A stretch of DNA of 64,000 nt, from NCBI GenBank assembly GCA_036867785.1, contig CP145425.1, positions 186,001-250,000 on the forward strand, given 5' to 3'. Shown here piece by piece: positions 1-10,530 of this stretch (position 1 is its first letter; every line of letters begins with the position of its first letter). The notes under the pieces were generated by a model. That model was given only the letters and a program-made list of their open reading frames with translations, was not told the DNA's origin and did no database searches. The stretch is from Plasmodiophora brassicae. Taxonomy: Eukaryota > Endomyxa: Phytomyxea > Phytomyxea > Plasmodiophorida. Position numbers and translations under genes: made by a program.

Positions 1-2
1 TT

Positions 3-327
3 GGTGGGCTGAAGATTCCCGAATCGGCATTGTCCAACGATGCAGAGGCCCGATACAGACCAGAACGGATAGTCGTTTCGCTAAGGATGTGCGAGAGTTG
101 GGCCCCTTTGCGAATCATCATCAGATAGCGCGTTGGCTGTGCGGATGACCCTCAAAGACGGCTCGTCGTACACCATCGATTGTACTATGCCCGGCTTCGC
201 AGACGTCTGCTTGTCCGTTTACGTTAACAGACTTAACAGGCAGCCGGCCGGCGGCCGGAAAGCGTCAACCCTGAGAGAGACGCAACTGTTTTCCAAGCTG
301 CTGTTCACGAACGGTCAGCTGAAATGA
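3..327 (+). CDS. C-terminal end of an unrecognised gene (5' end outside window)
   Basis: The frame is open from the window edge and can be joined across a putative 40-nt GT-AG intron (89-128) into a second exon that ends at a stop at 325-327. The joined protein reads smoothly through the junction, with PERIVVSLR before it and ALAVRMTLKDGSS after it. I recognise no domain. The short intron suits the other introns of the window but sits at the low end of their size range. The protein continues upstream of base 1, so its function cannot be judged here. Confidence 0.45.
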
Positions 328-942
328 AACCGTTTGTCCGAGGTGAAGTTCTGCGCCTGCGGTTTGAACGAATCAATAAACGTTTTCAAATGTCGCCTGT
401 TTTCATGGTAACGTCGGCTTAGGTAAACCGCTCCACCTGGATGAAGGTTCGCGATCGCACTACGTCGTCGCCGTCAGCAGCATGACCCCAAGCCGCCCTT
501 GCCCGTCTCTTTCCTTCCCATTGCTTTGTCGCGTCGGCGAGTGCTCCTCAACCCCCCCCCCCCCCCCCCCTCCCCTGGCTAACTATTTCCGGCGCATAAC
601 GTGCGGCGATTCCATTCACACCGCGTGGGAGTCCTACTCTCCGGGCCCCTTTCTTGGCTATTTCCGGTGCTCCGAGTTCAGATAGGCCCCAAATGTCGGC
701 GGTTCTATTCATTCTGCGCCGCTCTGCCGCGCTCTGGTCATTGTTGAAAACGTCGTGTGACCGGAGCAATGACGGTTTCGCACAGTGTCGTTGTCGCCAT
801 ATTCCTGTGGCTGCAGGTAAAACAACTAAGATGCAGTCATACGAGCCCCGTGCAACTCTGACACACGAACCAAGTCGCAGATTGTCGCCCCACGTGCGAC
901 CGATATCAACTGGATACTTCACGATGACGAAGGCGGCCCCAG
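328..942. other. Intergenic stretch with a poly-C tract
   Basis: I see no convincing gene. A run of about 20 C at 551-570 with one nearby T is the only striking feature. The reading frames across it, including one giving a C-terminal glycine run on the minus strand, are side effects of the homopolymer. The first exon of the downstream helical-repeat gene may lie in the right part. Confidence 0.5.
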
Positions 943-2356
943 ATTCGCGTTGTCTTCCCCGATGCCAACCAGCAGGGCATCACCGAAGACGACCGGCAGC
1001 TCCTTCTTGATTTACATGGCGATGGACGATTCCGCGCACAAAGTTGCGATGTCATCAAGCGCCTGCCGAGAATCGCGAACCAATATCTCGACCAAGGTTT
1101 GTCGACACGTCATTTCTGAACGGCGTTGCTGAATGTGCCCTCGTATCCACTGACAGGGACAGGCAATGCGACCCAGATTATCCAGTCGATCTTGCAGGCT
1201 GCGGATGATCACATCGACGCATATGATGGCAAGTGTCTGGCAATGCTTGCAATCGCCGCCTCTCGGTTGAAGCCGTGTCGAACGCGTTTCGTCGTACAGT
1301 TCGCATACGCGTACAATCAACTGCCCGCGCCAAGCATCCGCCAGACCTGTTCTTCACTATCAGCAATCTTCTTTGCCCTGGCGATATGCAATGTTACTGA
1401 TCGACCTCTCCTTGGTCACTACGTCAGCCTCGTCGTTCACCATTTACGGTACTTCAAGGCGTCGGACGTTTCGAGCACGGCTCTGGCGTTTCATATCTTG
1501 GGCATCACAGATCTCGGCGTGTTCGTCAAACTGGCGAATCGTGCCATCCAAGTCATGAACGATTTCACGGCTCAAGATCTGACGCACACTGCCTTGATAT
1601 TCGGAATACGGCCGGGACGGTACTGTGGGCCATTCCCATGAAGATATCGATCGGTTCTGGAAACTTGCAGGTCGGCGTGCACGCACCGTCATGCATAGTT
1701 TTGATGCGACACTCATCACTACGACGGCATGGGCATACATCATAAGGGGTGTTGACGACCCGAAAGTGTTCCATGCACTTGCACGACAAGCAATAGCAAT
1801 CATTGACACGTTCGATGCCAATGCGGTGTCCGTTATGGCCTGTGCGTTCGCCGAGTTTCTTATCGCCGATGACGAACTGATTCTTCATCTGTCCGCTTGG
1901 GTAATCAGCAACATCCACACGTTTCAAGCGTCGGAGCTCGTAGCCACTGCCTGGGCTTTCGCCAAATGGAATCCCTCCACCGACGAACTTCACCGTCGCA
2001 ATCGCAAACTGTTTGACCAGGTGTCACGACATGCTCTTAGCATCATGCACACATTCAGCGCTCACAATGTCGTCCACCTTGCATTGGCATTCGCCACGAT
2101 GCGCATTGCCAACAGCAACCTGTTCCTTCGACTATACGATCACGCCACTGGCATCGTCGGCGAGACGTTCGACCTGAAGGATGTTCTCCCCACGATATGG
2201 GCATCTTACTCGCCGTCAAAATCCCTCGTTATGCCATACAGCTCGCGTGGGCGCGTGAATCCGCTGGTCCAGTTGCGTACGACCTACTCGGATCTGTTCT
2301 TCCCACACTCGAGTCAGGCATCCTGCCGCTCCGGCACATTCGCTGCAGGCGCATGA
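943..2356 (+). CDS. Helical-repeat protein, FAST/OPR-like (organellar RNA-binding type)
   Basis: The protein is built from repeats of about 38 residues with the signature A-x-I-hydrophobic-x-x-F-x-A-x-x-hydrophobic-x-x-x-A-x-A-F-A, for example IIDTFDANAVSVMACAFAEF and NIHTFQASELVATAWAFAKW. At least seven repeats are visible. This resembles the alpha-helical repeats of FAST-kinase-like and octotricopeptide proteins, which bind RNA in mitochondria or plastids; that role is inference. Exon 1 (ending 1096) and exon 2 (from 1157) are joined by a 60-nt intron. Near 1600 the frame changes from frame 1 to frame 2 without a usable splice site, while repeat spacing continues, so either a one-base sequence error or a real frameshift is present. 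The 5' start is not settled. The stop at 2354-2356 is likely but a competing frame continues to 2463. Confidence 0.6.
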
Positions 2357-3981
2357 TACTCGGATCCGCCAAGAGGACCAATGCCGTTACTTTTGTCCTA
2401 TCAATCATGAATACAAACGTGCCTGTCTCTCTGTCACAGCCGGCCTCACTTCGCTATGTGTGAAGTAGGTAGGAAAACACATACATTCCGAAACATTGCC
2501 ATTCTCGAGGCCGGTGACGGATGTCAGTGGTGGCACCAATTGAGATCCCTGCGTGGACCTCGGACCTCGTCCGAAGCGATCCGAGGTCAGCATCCGCCCA
2601 GAGCGCTGACCTGCGCGTGCATCATAGCCGACTTCGAGAGTACGTTCTTGAACAAGACCTTTTTGTTGGCCGTGTCACTGCCGAATTACACCTGTCGACG
2701 GTACCTGGCTACTGCCTCGTCTATTTAATTTAGTTCAGGTGATCTAATCTGAAGCAGCCGGTGTGAAGCAGATAAAGGCCAGATTTCAATTACACACAGG
2801 GTACTGGGACTCATTCTATGCCACCAGTCCACCGCACTCCATGATATTCCAATCTGAGCGAACAGATCGGCGCCAGGGACAACCAGGCCACCCAGGCGCC
2901 GTTAGACAGCGTCCGGATCTCCAGCAGTGCATAACGGGCGCGTACGACGCCGGACAGGACCGGGGCGTCATCCTTCCGGCCAGCGGGATCCGGTAGCAGG
3001 TGGCGGGGTCCATCCGCACGACGGTGTGCACACTGTTTACGACGCCGATCGCTCAGGGCGTACCTGCGATGGCCACATGTGCCGCCCCTGTACGGGCGTC
3101 ATATTGCTGTATGTATTACACATCTGCTGGATCTCGCGCCAGCGGCTCGTCGTGGTCGCTCGAAAGACAGGTGCAGCTGGCCGCGCGTCATCGTGCACGG
3201 GCGGCCGGCGCCGGTCTTCCTGCTGACCACCATCCGACGCAGGAACGCGTCCGACGGGCACGCGGCGACGAGGGCGACGTTGCCGAACCCGTACCTGCGG
3301 CAGTCAGGCGAAACGGGATCAGGTGCGCTGGTCCAGGACGTCGGCAGCATCGTCGACCGGCCCCTCCAGAGCGACGTAGGAGAACCAGTACCAGATGGCA
3401 GCTCGTTCGGGACGCCGAACCGGTTTCGGAAGCGGTCCGCGGGCGCGCATGCATGATGGCTTCCTCGATGAACGCCTGCGGGCGGACGCGCTTGCTCGAC
3501 ATGGCAAACGTTCCGCCGCGTCTTTCGCCAATCGTAGCCGGCGATGACCAGGCACCGGAACCTGGCCGTCCCTGGTCGGCAGGCGTTGTCGTGCGCGCAG
3601 GCAGAACGACAGCGTAGGCGCCTACCCATCGACATTGATGCTCCAGGACAGGCATGCAGGCATGACGTAGACGAGAACGACGCTGCCGGATGCGACCAAG
3701 AAGTGGGTGGGACGGACGCAAGCCCAGATGTTCATGAGGGACCGCCAGCAGCGTTACAGCGCGGCGGGAAGTCAATGCAAACCGAGGCAGGCCACCAGCA
3801 GTTCGACGCTGGGGGCCGTACACGGCGAGTTCGGGCGCCGAACGCGTCCAGGTCACGACGTCCATGCAGGAGACCACCCTGCAGCGGATATCCGGCAGGC
3901 CCCTGGTGACATCGCGCCGGAGGTCATGGCCGTTGTTGGCCTTTGGTGTTGCTTCGGGGCGCCCGTCAAGTCCGTACGGCA
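2357..3981. other. No confident gene; possible decayed minus-strand coding sequence
   Basis: Frames on both strands are open in short pieces only. The long minus-strand frame at 3188-4114 is Arg/Pro-rich, and I read it as composition-driven. Minus-strand fragments around 3300-3500 contain a hydrophobic stretch but do not assemble into a recognisable family. No tRNA or clear repeat was seen. Confidence 0.4.
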
Positions 3982-6900
3982 ATGGCGATCTTGGTGGAGC
4001 CAAGCCTGTCGGCGCTTGACCTGACCGACATCGCACAGGGCGACCTGGTCGATGCAGACGCGGCATTGGACGGTGCGAACACTGGCGACCTGATGCACCT
4101 AGCGCTACTTGCATCGCAGTTCGGCAACGTACCGCTCATGCATTGGCTGCTGACGGCCCAGCACGTTCCGAAAGGCGTGCGAAACTCGAACGGCAACCTG
4201 CTGCATGCCGCCGTTATTGGCAACAGCTATGGTTCGATTCGATATCTCCTGCACGATTCTGAATCCCGCGACCTGTTTGACCTGTTCTTCGAGCCGTCGC
4301 CCTCGACCGCGCTGCAGATGGCTGTCGAACGGAACCATATCGAACTCGTCACATTCCTGGAGGACTTCCTGGGCGTTTTACGATGGATCGACCGCCCAGC
4401 AGCGCTGGATATTGTTTCCGCTTCCATCGGGTCGTCGGCGGATGAATCCGTCCGTTCCTCGCTGAAGGCGATTGCGAGGCGTTGTCAGACTGTTCAGCTG
4501 GCGCTTGTTAATAATCCCACCGTGGAGCGGCTACAGGAGATTGTATCGTCATTCGACTGGTGGAGCGATCGGGATTATGATTGGTCCATCGATCAACGCC
4601 GACATCTGTACGTTGCCATCGATATATCAGCGCGTTCGGGCAATGCGGACGTTGTGAAATGGTTTCTTGACGAATGCCGAGTGTCGTTGGTTCCGCCTGA
4701 AGGGCTGAACTGGTCGGGGATGAGTGTCGCCGACAATGTCGCTCTCGCTGGCGTCTGCTTCTCCCTGGACGACCTGCAGCGGTACGATAACACGGATGGT
4801 ACAACCAGCGCGCGCTGGTTGTACAATCTGGTCGTTTCCAATTGGGACGGGAAGGACCTTGACCAGTTGATGGGTCGATTCGAGAAGTATTTAGAACGCA
4901 ACGAAAGCAACGTCTGGTACAAGGCGTTATCGTCTCAGGGATCCGACGCGTACATTGACGTGATTCGTGTCCTTGCGACGCGTGTTGGCAGCGATGGCAC
5001 GTTCTGCCTACCGCGTCTGGACGTCGTGATCGCTGCTGGCCATCTTAAAATGCTGCAATGGCTGGTTGACAGCGCCATTCTCGACTTGTCCGCTGTGGGC
5101 GCTGCGGGCAGTACTGACCATACTGGTGCAGGCGTTCATGGCACCGTTGCTGTCCACGATGGTGATATCGATTACGACAACATGTGCCCTATATGCTATA
5201 CGAGCGATTGCCACAGGACTGCTCTTTCGTGCGGGCATCGATTCTGCGAACCCTGCCTGCTGCAGTGGTTCAGCCAACGCGACGAACTCGTTACAGCGCT
5301 GTCCTGTCCGACCTGTCGTTCCGGGGTGCCTGTCTCCGCAAGGTTCCTTGCGACGTCGCATTTGTACAGTATTCTCGGTGAACTGGACTGGCTCAAGTGC
5401 AGCGCCTCGATGACGGTGGCCGAAATTCTCGTCGGAATCGCTGCCGGGTTCGGATCAGCGTTCATATTGCAGTGGCTTGTGGAAACGGCAAACATCGACG
5501 TTGAACGATTGTCATTCCAGGGAAGGACGCTCCTTCATATCGCGTCGGACCGCGGCCAAACAATTATCTGCCTTTGGATTCTTCATCGACACCCGGCGCT
5601 CGCAGGCGTTGTCGACTCGAATGGAGCATCCCCGGCGGATACAGCGCTGAGTTCGTCATTTGTTTCTGAATCATACCATGTGTTGGCCTCGTTTGTCAAC
5701 TGTGGACATGTGCCTCGAGATTGGCCCAATGTTGCCGTTGACCATCCCTGTGAATCCATCCGACGTTGGGCTCGAGACGTCAAAGCGACGCTCGGTTTGA
5801 AGCGAGCCGTTGTTCTCCTGAACAATTGCCCTGATGCGCCGATAACCTCCTTAGCCAACTTGTTTGAACCCTTCGACGACGACCTGAGATCACCTACGGA
5901 CAACGGAAACATCATCCCACTGCTCTTTGCACTGGCTGCCTGCAATCGGCGGTACGACGTTCTCCGATGGCTGTTCTCTGCGAAATTCGACAAGTGGCGA
6001 CTGGAGATCTTGTCTTGGAATGGTCTTGGTGCAATGGATATTTTCCAGGTTTGCGAGCTAGCTGCCACAGACGGCAACGATAGTCACGATCACTTGCAGC
6101 CCTTCTTGGAGGAAATCCGGAATATTCGTAATGCGGTCAAGTCTATTCGGTGTTTCGAGTATCAGACCCTGCCGGCAATGATTGACCATAATGCGCCGAT
6201 ATCTGAATTCGAGGCCGCCATCGAAGCGCGTGATGAACGGTACCGTAACATCCCCGACGATTTCAGGGAATTCCTTCCCGCCAAAGTCAGGTTAACCGAA
6301 ATTGTCATTGGGCATGGGCTCAATGCGCTGCAGTATGCGTTCGAAAAGGGGTCGTTAGCAATTATGGAAGCGTGCCTGAATCGGGTGCGTGACGATTTGT
6401 CCAGTACCGAGTCACTGTTTTCTGCGGTTCTACTCAGAAACGGGAATGTACAAAATGTGTCGTTCCTCCTGGAGTGGCTTGAACGACAAGGGCTACCTGT
6501 CGACGGACCTGTTGTATCTGACGATTCCACATATGGCAGCCTTCTGGCCTACTTCGCTAAGCAGCACTCGTTATACTTGTCTTTGGGTCGTTCACTTGAT
6601 ACGAAAGGGGATTGTGCAAGGTATTGGGACGTCGTCCAATACCTTCTCCAGCGCGACGGCGTTGCAAAGAACCCTCCACAGATTTTATTCAATTATGGGG
6701 AGTCGAGGTTCATGACGATATCGTCGAGTGATGATGAAATTGAGAAACACTTCTACGACGTTTCGGCGCAGATCTTACGAGCGTTCCAGGCTCTCATTGC
6801 TGCTGGCGCCAATCTGTCCGATCGCAATGACGACGGAAAACTCATTGTTGAGTCAATGTTGTCTTCACCAACGTGGCCAGTATACCTGCAAACAATTGCC

Positions 6901-7044
6901 TTCCTCGTAAGAGATCACGGCATTGATATTCAGTTTCTGGCGCCGACCAACTGGGTACGAGCTTTCGGTTTCAACTTCATTGACTTCGACGATCAATTTG
7001 CCTCTTTGCAGCGTGAACAGGCTGGCAGCCGGATTCGTCAATGA
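3982..7044 (+). CDS. Ankyrin-repeat protein with internal RING finger (probable E3 ubiquitin ligase)
   Basis: A single 1020-residue open frame without introns. Degenerate ankyrin-like repeats occur on both sides of the centre, for example NLLHAAVIGNSYGSIRYLL and RTLLHIASDRGQTI. A C3HC4 RING finger sits at about residues 402-445 (5185-5317): CPIC, then C-G-H-R-F-C-x2-C, then CPTC, all eight ligands present. RING proteins bind an E2 enzyme and transfer ubiquitin; the ankyrin parts would choose the substrate (inference). The first ATG in frame is at 3982; the frame is open 39 bases upstream without another ATG. The C-terminal 400 residues are divergent. Lack of introns is unusual beside its neighbours. 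Confidence 0.8.
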   Translation: MAILVEPSLSALDLTDIAQGDLVDADAALDGANTGDLMHLALLASQFGNVPLMHWLLTAQHVPKGVRNSNGNLLHAAVIGNSYGSIRYLLHDSESRDLFDLFFEPSPSTALQMAVERNHIELVTFLEDFLGVLRWIDRPAALDIVSASIGSSADESVRSSLKAIARRCQTVQLALVNNPTVERLQEIVSSFDWWSDRDYDWSIDQRRHLYVAIDISARSGNADVVKWFLDECRVSLVPPEGLNWSGMSVADNVALAGVCFSLDDLQRYDNTDGTTSARWLYNLVVSNWDGKDLDQLMGRFEKYLERNESNVWYKALSSQGSDAYIDVIRVLATRVGSDGTFCLPRLDVVIAAGHLKMLQWLVDSAILDLSAVGAAGSTDHTGAGVHGTVAVHDGDIDYDNMCPICYTSDCHRTALSCGHRFCEPCLLQWFSQRDELVTALSCPTCRSGVPVSARFLATSHLYSILGELDWLKCSASMTVAEILVGIAAGFGSAFILQWLVETANIDVERLSFQGRTLLHIASDRGQTIICLWILHRHPALAGVVDSNGASPADTALSSSFVSESYHVLASFVNCGHVPRDWPNVAVDHPCESIRRWARDVKATLGLKRAVVLLNNCPDAPITSLANLFEPFDDDLRSPTDNGNIIPLLFALAACNRRYDVLRWLFSAKFDKWRLEILSWNGLGAMDIFQVCELAATDGNDSHDHLQPFLEEIRNIRNAVKSIRCFEYQTLPAMIDHNAPISEFEAAIEARDERYRNIPDDFREFLPAKVRLTEIVIGHGLNALQYAFEKGSLAIMEACLNRVRDDLSSTESLFSAVLLRNGNVQNVSFLLEWLERQGLPVDGPVVSDDSTYGSLLAYFAKQHSLYLSLGRSLDTKGDCARYWDVVQYLLQRDGVAKNPPQILFNYGESRFMTISSSDDEIEKHFYDVSAQILRAFQALIAAGANLSDRNDDGKLIVESMLSSPTWPVYLQTIAFLVRDHGIDIQFLAPTNWVRAFGFNFIDFDDQFASLQREQAGSRIRQ

Positions 7045-7526
7045 CGTATTTTCGGACCAACCGAAATAATACATGATGTTTGACTTTGAAAGTAGGGATC
7101 ACGGCCGCGCAGCCGCGCTGGCGAAGGTCCCTGTGACACTGGCGCTGTTGGTCGACAGATAGCGATGATCCGAGGTCGTGCTGTTCTTAGCAATATAATC
7201 CGAATGGGGTCTGCTCTCCGAGCATGATGTACGATATTTTCCAAGGCGCCAACGCCACTGCTGTCGCGGCATGCAATCGCTGCCTCACCGGTGCCAAGCT
7301 CCGGCGGACTGATACCGGACGATGTCTATGGGTACCACCGTCACCCGGGCACGATGCTTTTCGTGCGATTCCATTTGGACCCCAATCTGGCTGCATTTCT
7401 GATAGACCTTGCGGATTCAGATGCTCAATGCTCCGAGACCGGACCACCCACCGGTCCACACCGCTTGCGTCAGTAGCTTCGGAACTGCCCCGTGAAAGCA
7501 CCGAATTACCTAAGGCCTAAGGGTGA
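7045..7526. other. Intergenic, nothing recognised
   Basis: Short frames only. It separates the ankyrin-RING gene from the coiled-coil gene. No repeat or RNA gene was seen. Confidence 0.5.
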
Positions 7527-8983
7527 ACACCTGTCAGGCGATGGCGATGCCTGGGGGCCGGGTGGTCGCACATATTTTGGGGGAGCGCGCGCCCACTGAA
7601 TGGGCCATTCGTTTTGGCGCGGAATTGGTGCGTGAGGCGCGAGCGCAAAGAGAGCCGCAGGCGGTCAGTGGGCGAGTCGGCGCCGACGAACGACGATCCA
7701 GACCCCGAGGACGACGGGTGGCCGGCCCCGCCCGCCAGCGACATCCCACGCGGACTGATGCCTCAACCGCCGCGTACCGTCCTAGGGACGCTGTCGCAGA
7801 ACACGACGCGCGCGGAACGACTGCAGCAGTGGAAGGTACCGGCAACGCCGGTGACGCGAGGCATTTGTCGCTGATGGGGACCCAGGAGACGCGTGATGCC
7901 GATTCAAAGAAGCGGAAGGCTGCCCCTGAGACGGCGACGACGACGACCGAGCAGCTGCGTAAGAAAGTCAAGGCTCAGGCCGAGGAGCTGGAGTGCAAGA
8001 CGGCCCTGATCAGCGAGCTTCAGTCACAGATCGAGAAGGATCGTGCTACCAAGGTCCATGCGTACGTGTTCCGTTTCATGGCACGCGTTGTGACATAGGA
8101 GGTGGCGAACAGGTGGAAGAGCCGGCGCCCAACGACGAATTGGGAAAGTGGCAGGACCGCGTCCGGCGGGCCGAACACGAACTGGACGTTGCCGAGACGT
8201 CGAACCGTGAGCTGAGGCGCGCCCTGCGCTCAGCGGTCGCCGACCACGACAACGACCAGGATGCAATCGCGGCGCTTCGTGCGGTACCCGCCCCATTGCT
8301 GTTTCCCGTTCAGCGAACAGCCCCACTGATACGGCAATGGGGATGCCCAGAAATGTTCCCAGATTGTCCCGCTGCAGTCGTTCGTCGCCGAGCTGTCCCT
8401 GTTCCTGAAATGTGCAACGGCGGCGGCCTGCGAACCGGTCGTCGTCGTGGCCGCCCCAGCGGAACCGGCCCGTCCCTCTCGCGAGCTCGTACGCGCGCGG
8501 AAACTTCATCGTGCTGAAATCGTTCGTTCGTTGGTTACGTCCTTGTGCTATGTTTGACGCGTGCCTGGCAGGCTGTCCTGGTGAAGGAGTTGGCCGTGGT
8601 GCGTGGCAAGGCGGCCACGTTAGAAGCGGAAGTGGCCCGGCTGCAGTTCGAGAACGAAGTACTCGAGCAGCAGGCGCTGTCGACGGTGCAGAGCGGCGTC
8701 GAATACGTTCAGTACCCTGGATCGCGTCCGACGAACGTGACGGACTGACGGGTCGGTCGCACAGATTACCAAGCTGACCAAGACGCATTACGAGGAGCGG
8801 CAGGTGGACCGCGACGAGATGACGGCGTTCGTCGAGACGGTCCAGGCGCCGTTATCCGACAGCCTGGACAAGAGCATGGAGAAGATCAAGCAGCTGCAGG
8901 CAGAGCTGGCCCAGGTCAAGGAGCGGAACAGAGTCCTAGAAGCGCAGTCGACGAAGGCGGCGACCAGCGATCCCTCAGACTGA
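7527..8983 (+). CDS. Coiled-coil protein, six exons, function unknown
   Basis: Exons by frame and splice sites: up to 7835, 7886-8053, 8113-8283, 8351-8488, 8572-8697 and 8765-8983; introns are 50-83 nt. Every join keeps a heptad-rich, Lys/Glu/Gln-rich sequence in frame, for example EQLRKKVKAQAEELECK in exon 2, RLQFENEVLEQQALS in exon 5 and KIKQLQAELAQVKERNR in exon 6. The N-terminal exon is acidic and Pro-rich and contains RTVLGTLSQN. No catalytic motif is seen. The true start is uncertain: the frame is open to 7527 without an ATG, so an upstream exon is likely. A decayed inverted copy of its first exons lies at 15570-16210. Confidence 0.65.
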
Positions 8984-9112
8984 TTATGGACCCCGTTCCA
9001 CGTCCCTGCCCTGATAAGTACACGACAATAGCCAGAGTTGACGATGCCAGTGAGTGTGGGCCAGGGGCACCCTATTTGGGGACTGCCCTCTCCGCGTCGG
9101 GAATAGAACCCA

Positions 9113-9940
9113 ATGAATCGCATTCGGCCGGTCATCGTCGTCAGGCTCACGCGTCCCGCCCGGCGAACGATGTCGATGAAGAACGTGTTGGTGGCCGTCG
9201 CCGACGGCTGTGAAGGTTCCATGCAGCCAGGTGGTGGTGGTACGCGCCCGTCGTCACTGACGCCGCTCGCGTGCGCGCACAGACATCGAAACCGTCACCT
9301 TGATCGATACGCTTCGTCGCGGCCGCGTCGACGTCACGGTGGCATCGGTCGGGAAGTCGACGACGGTGACGCTGGCGCACCGGACGAAGCTGGTGGCGGA
9401 CGCTGCCCTGGAATCGGTCAAACCCCGAACGTTCGACTGCATCGCCCTGCCTGGTACGGATTCCATGCCGTTCCTGTGCGATTCTCACGAATGCCAATGC
9501 AGGTGGCATGCCCGGTGCGACGAACCTGCATGACAGCGCGACCTTGGCCGGCATGCTGAAGAAGCAGCGAGCTGAGAAGCGCTGGATTGCCGCCATCTGC
9601 GCATCGCCATTCGTCGTCCTCCATGTCGTGCCCACCCGGTCACTGCTCCGGACCATAGCACCCGGCTGACATCTTCTCTACTCAGCAACACGGCCTCCTT
9701 CGTGGCTCCAGAGCCACGTGCTACCCGTCGTTCGCATCGAAACTGCCCAGTGACGTTCGCGCTGACGGCGACCCAGACGTCGTCATCTCCAGCCAGATCG
9801 TGACGAGCCGCGGCCCGGGAACCGCCACATCCTTCGCCTTGTCGGTCCTCGCCGTTCTCAACGGCAACAAATCCGCCAACGACGTCGCCAGCGCGTTGCT
9901 GGTCGACTTTGTGGCCCCCGTCCCGCTCCAGGCCGCCTAA
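9113..9940 (+). CDS. PARK7: DJ-1/PARK7-like protein (PfpI superfamily)
   Basis: Four exons: 9113 or 9170-9215, 9283-9453, 9503-9624 and 9686-9940. Counted from the ATG at 9170 the protein is 197 residues, close to the usual 189. The DJ-1 landmarks are all present: VLVAVADGCE with the conserved Glu near residue 18, LPGG across intron 2, AAICASP with the nucleophile Cys at residue 105, and TSRGPGTATSFALSVLAVLNG near the end. DJ-1 proteins are oxidative-stress sensors with glyoxalase/deglycase-like activity. An upstream in-frame ATG at 9113 would add 19 residues rich in Arg without acidic residues, which looks like a mitochondrial targeting peptide, so two start forms are possible. Confidence 0.95.
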
Positions 9941-10530
9941 CGCGTGACGACATTATGCTTCAAGTAAACACAACTTTAGACCTCCGCGCACGACGGCGCC
10001 GGGGCACCACCGATATGCCTGATGAAGGATTCGACAAATCGGGCCCTGGAGCGTCGGCGAAGTGTCGCCTGAACTGAAACCTTCACAGCCGTCATTCGTC
10101 AGCTAGCGACCCCTGTAGCGTTCGCCAGAGCATCGCACCCGGCGAACCGGACTACGCTGGCCGGAGAGCAGAATGGCCTCAGGGCTGATTGCAGCGGGCC
10201 GCCGATCAGCGAGGACACGCTCTTTCTGGTGCTTGCTATTGTATTGTTGTTAAGACCCAGTTGTGACACGGGGGACCCGGCAGTTCCACAGTTGTACGCG
10301 GCGACGGCGGCATGCGCCAACTTGCGGCAACTCATGCAGTCAGCTTCAGGGCGCGGCCTCGTTTGGTGGAGCCCCCCCCCCCCCTCCCCCCAACCCCAAA
10401 CCCCCTTATTCCACGCTTCGTCATTTGCTCATTGTTGCTCGCGCCGGGTGCTCGACATGCTGTCGTGCGGGGCGACAAGATCGGGCTTGCGCTACAAGCC
10501 GCATGCGAGCGCAAGCGCAATTACCCCTTC
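9941..10530. other. Intergenic with short poly-C tract
   Basis: No gene seen. A C-rich run lies at about 10374-10388. Frames crossing it are proline or glycine artefacts. Confidence 0.5.

Noticed and set aside
548-922. Minus-strand frame ending in a glycine run
   Set aside because: The glycine run is the poly-C tract at 551-570 read on the other strand. No family and no splice signals.
3188-4114. 308-codon minus-strand frame
   Set aside because: Arg/Pro-biased, overlaps the true start of the ankyrin-RING gene and shows no domain.
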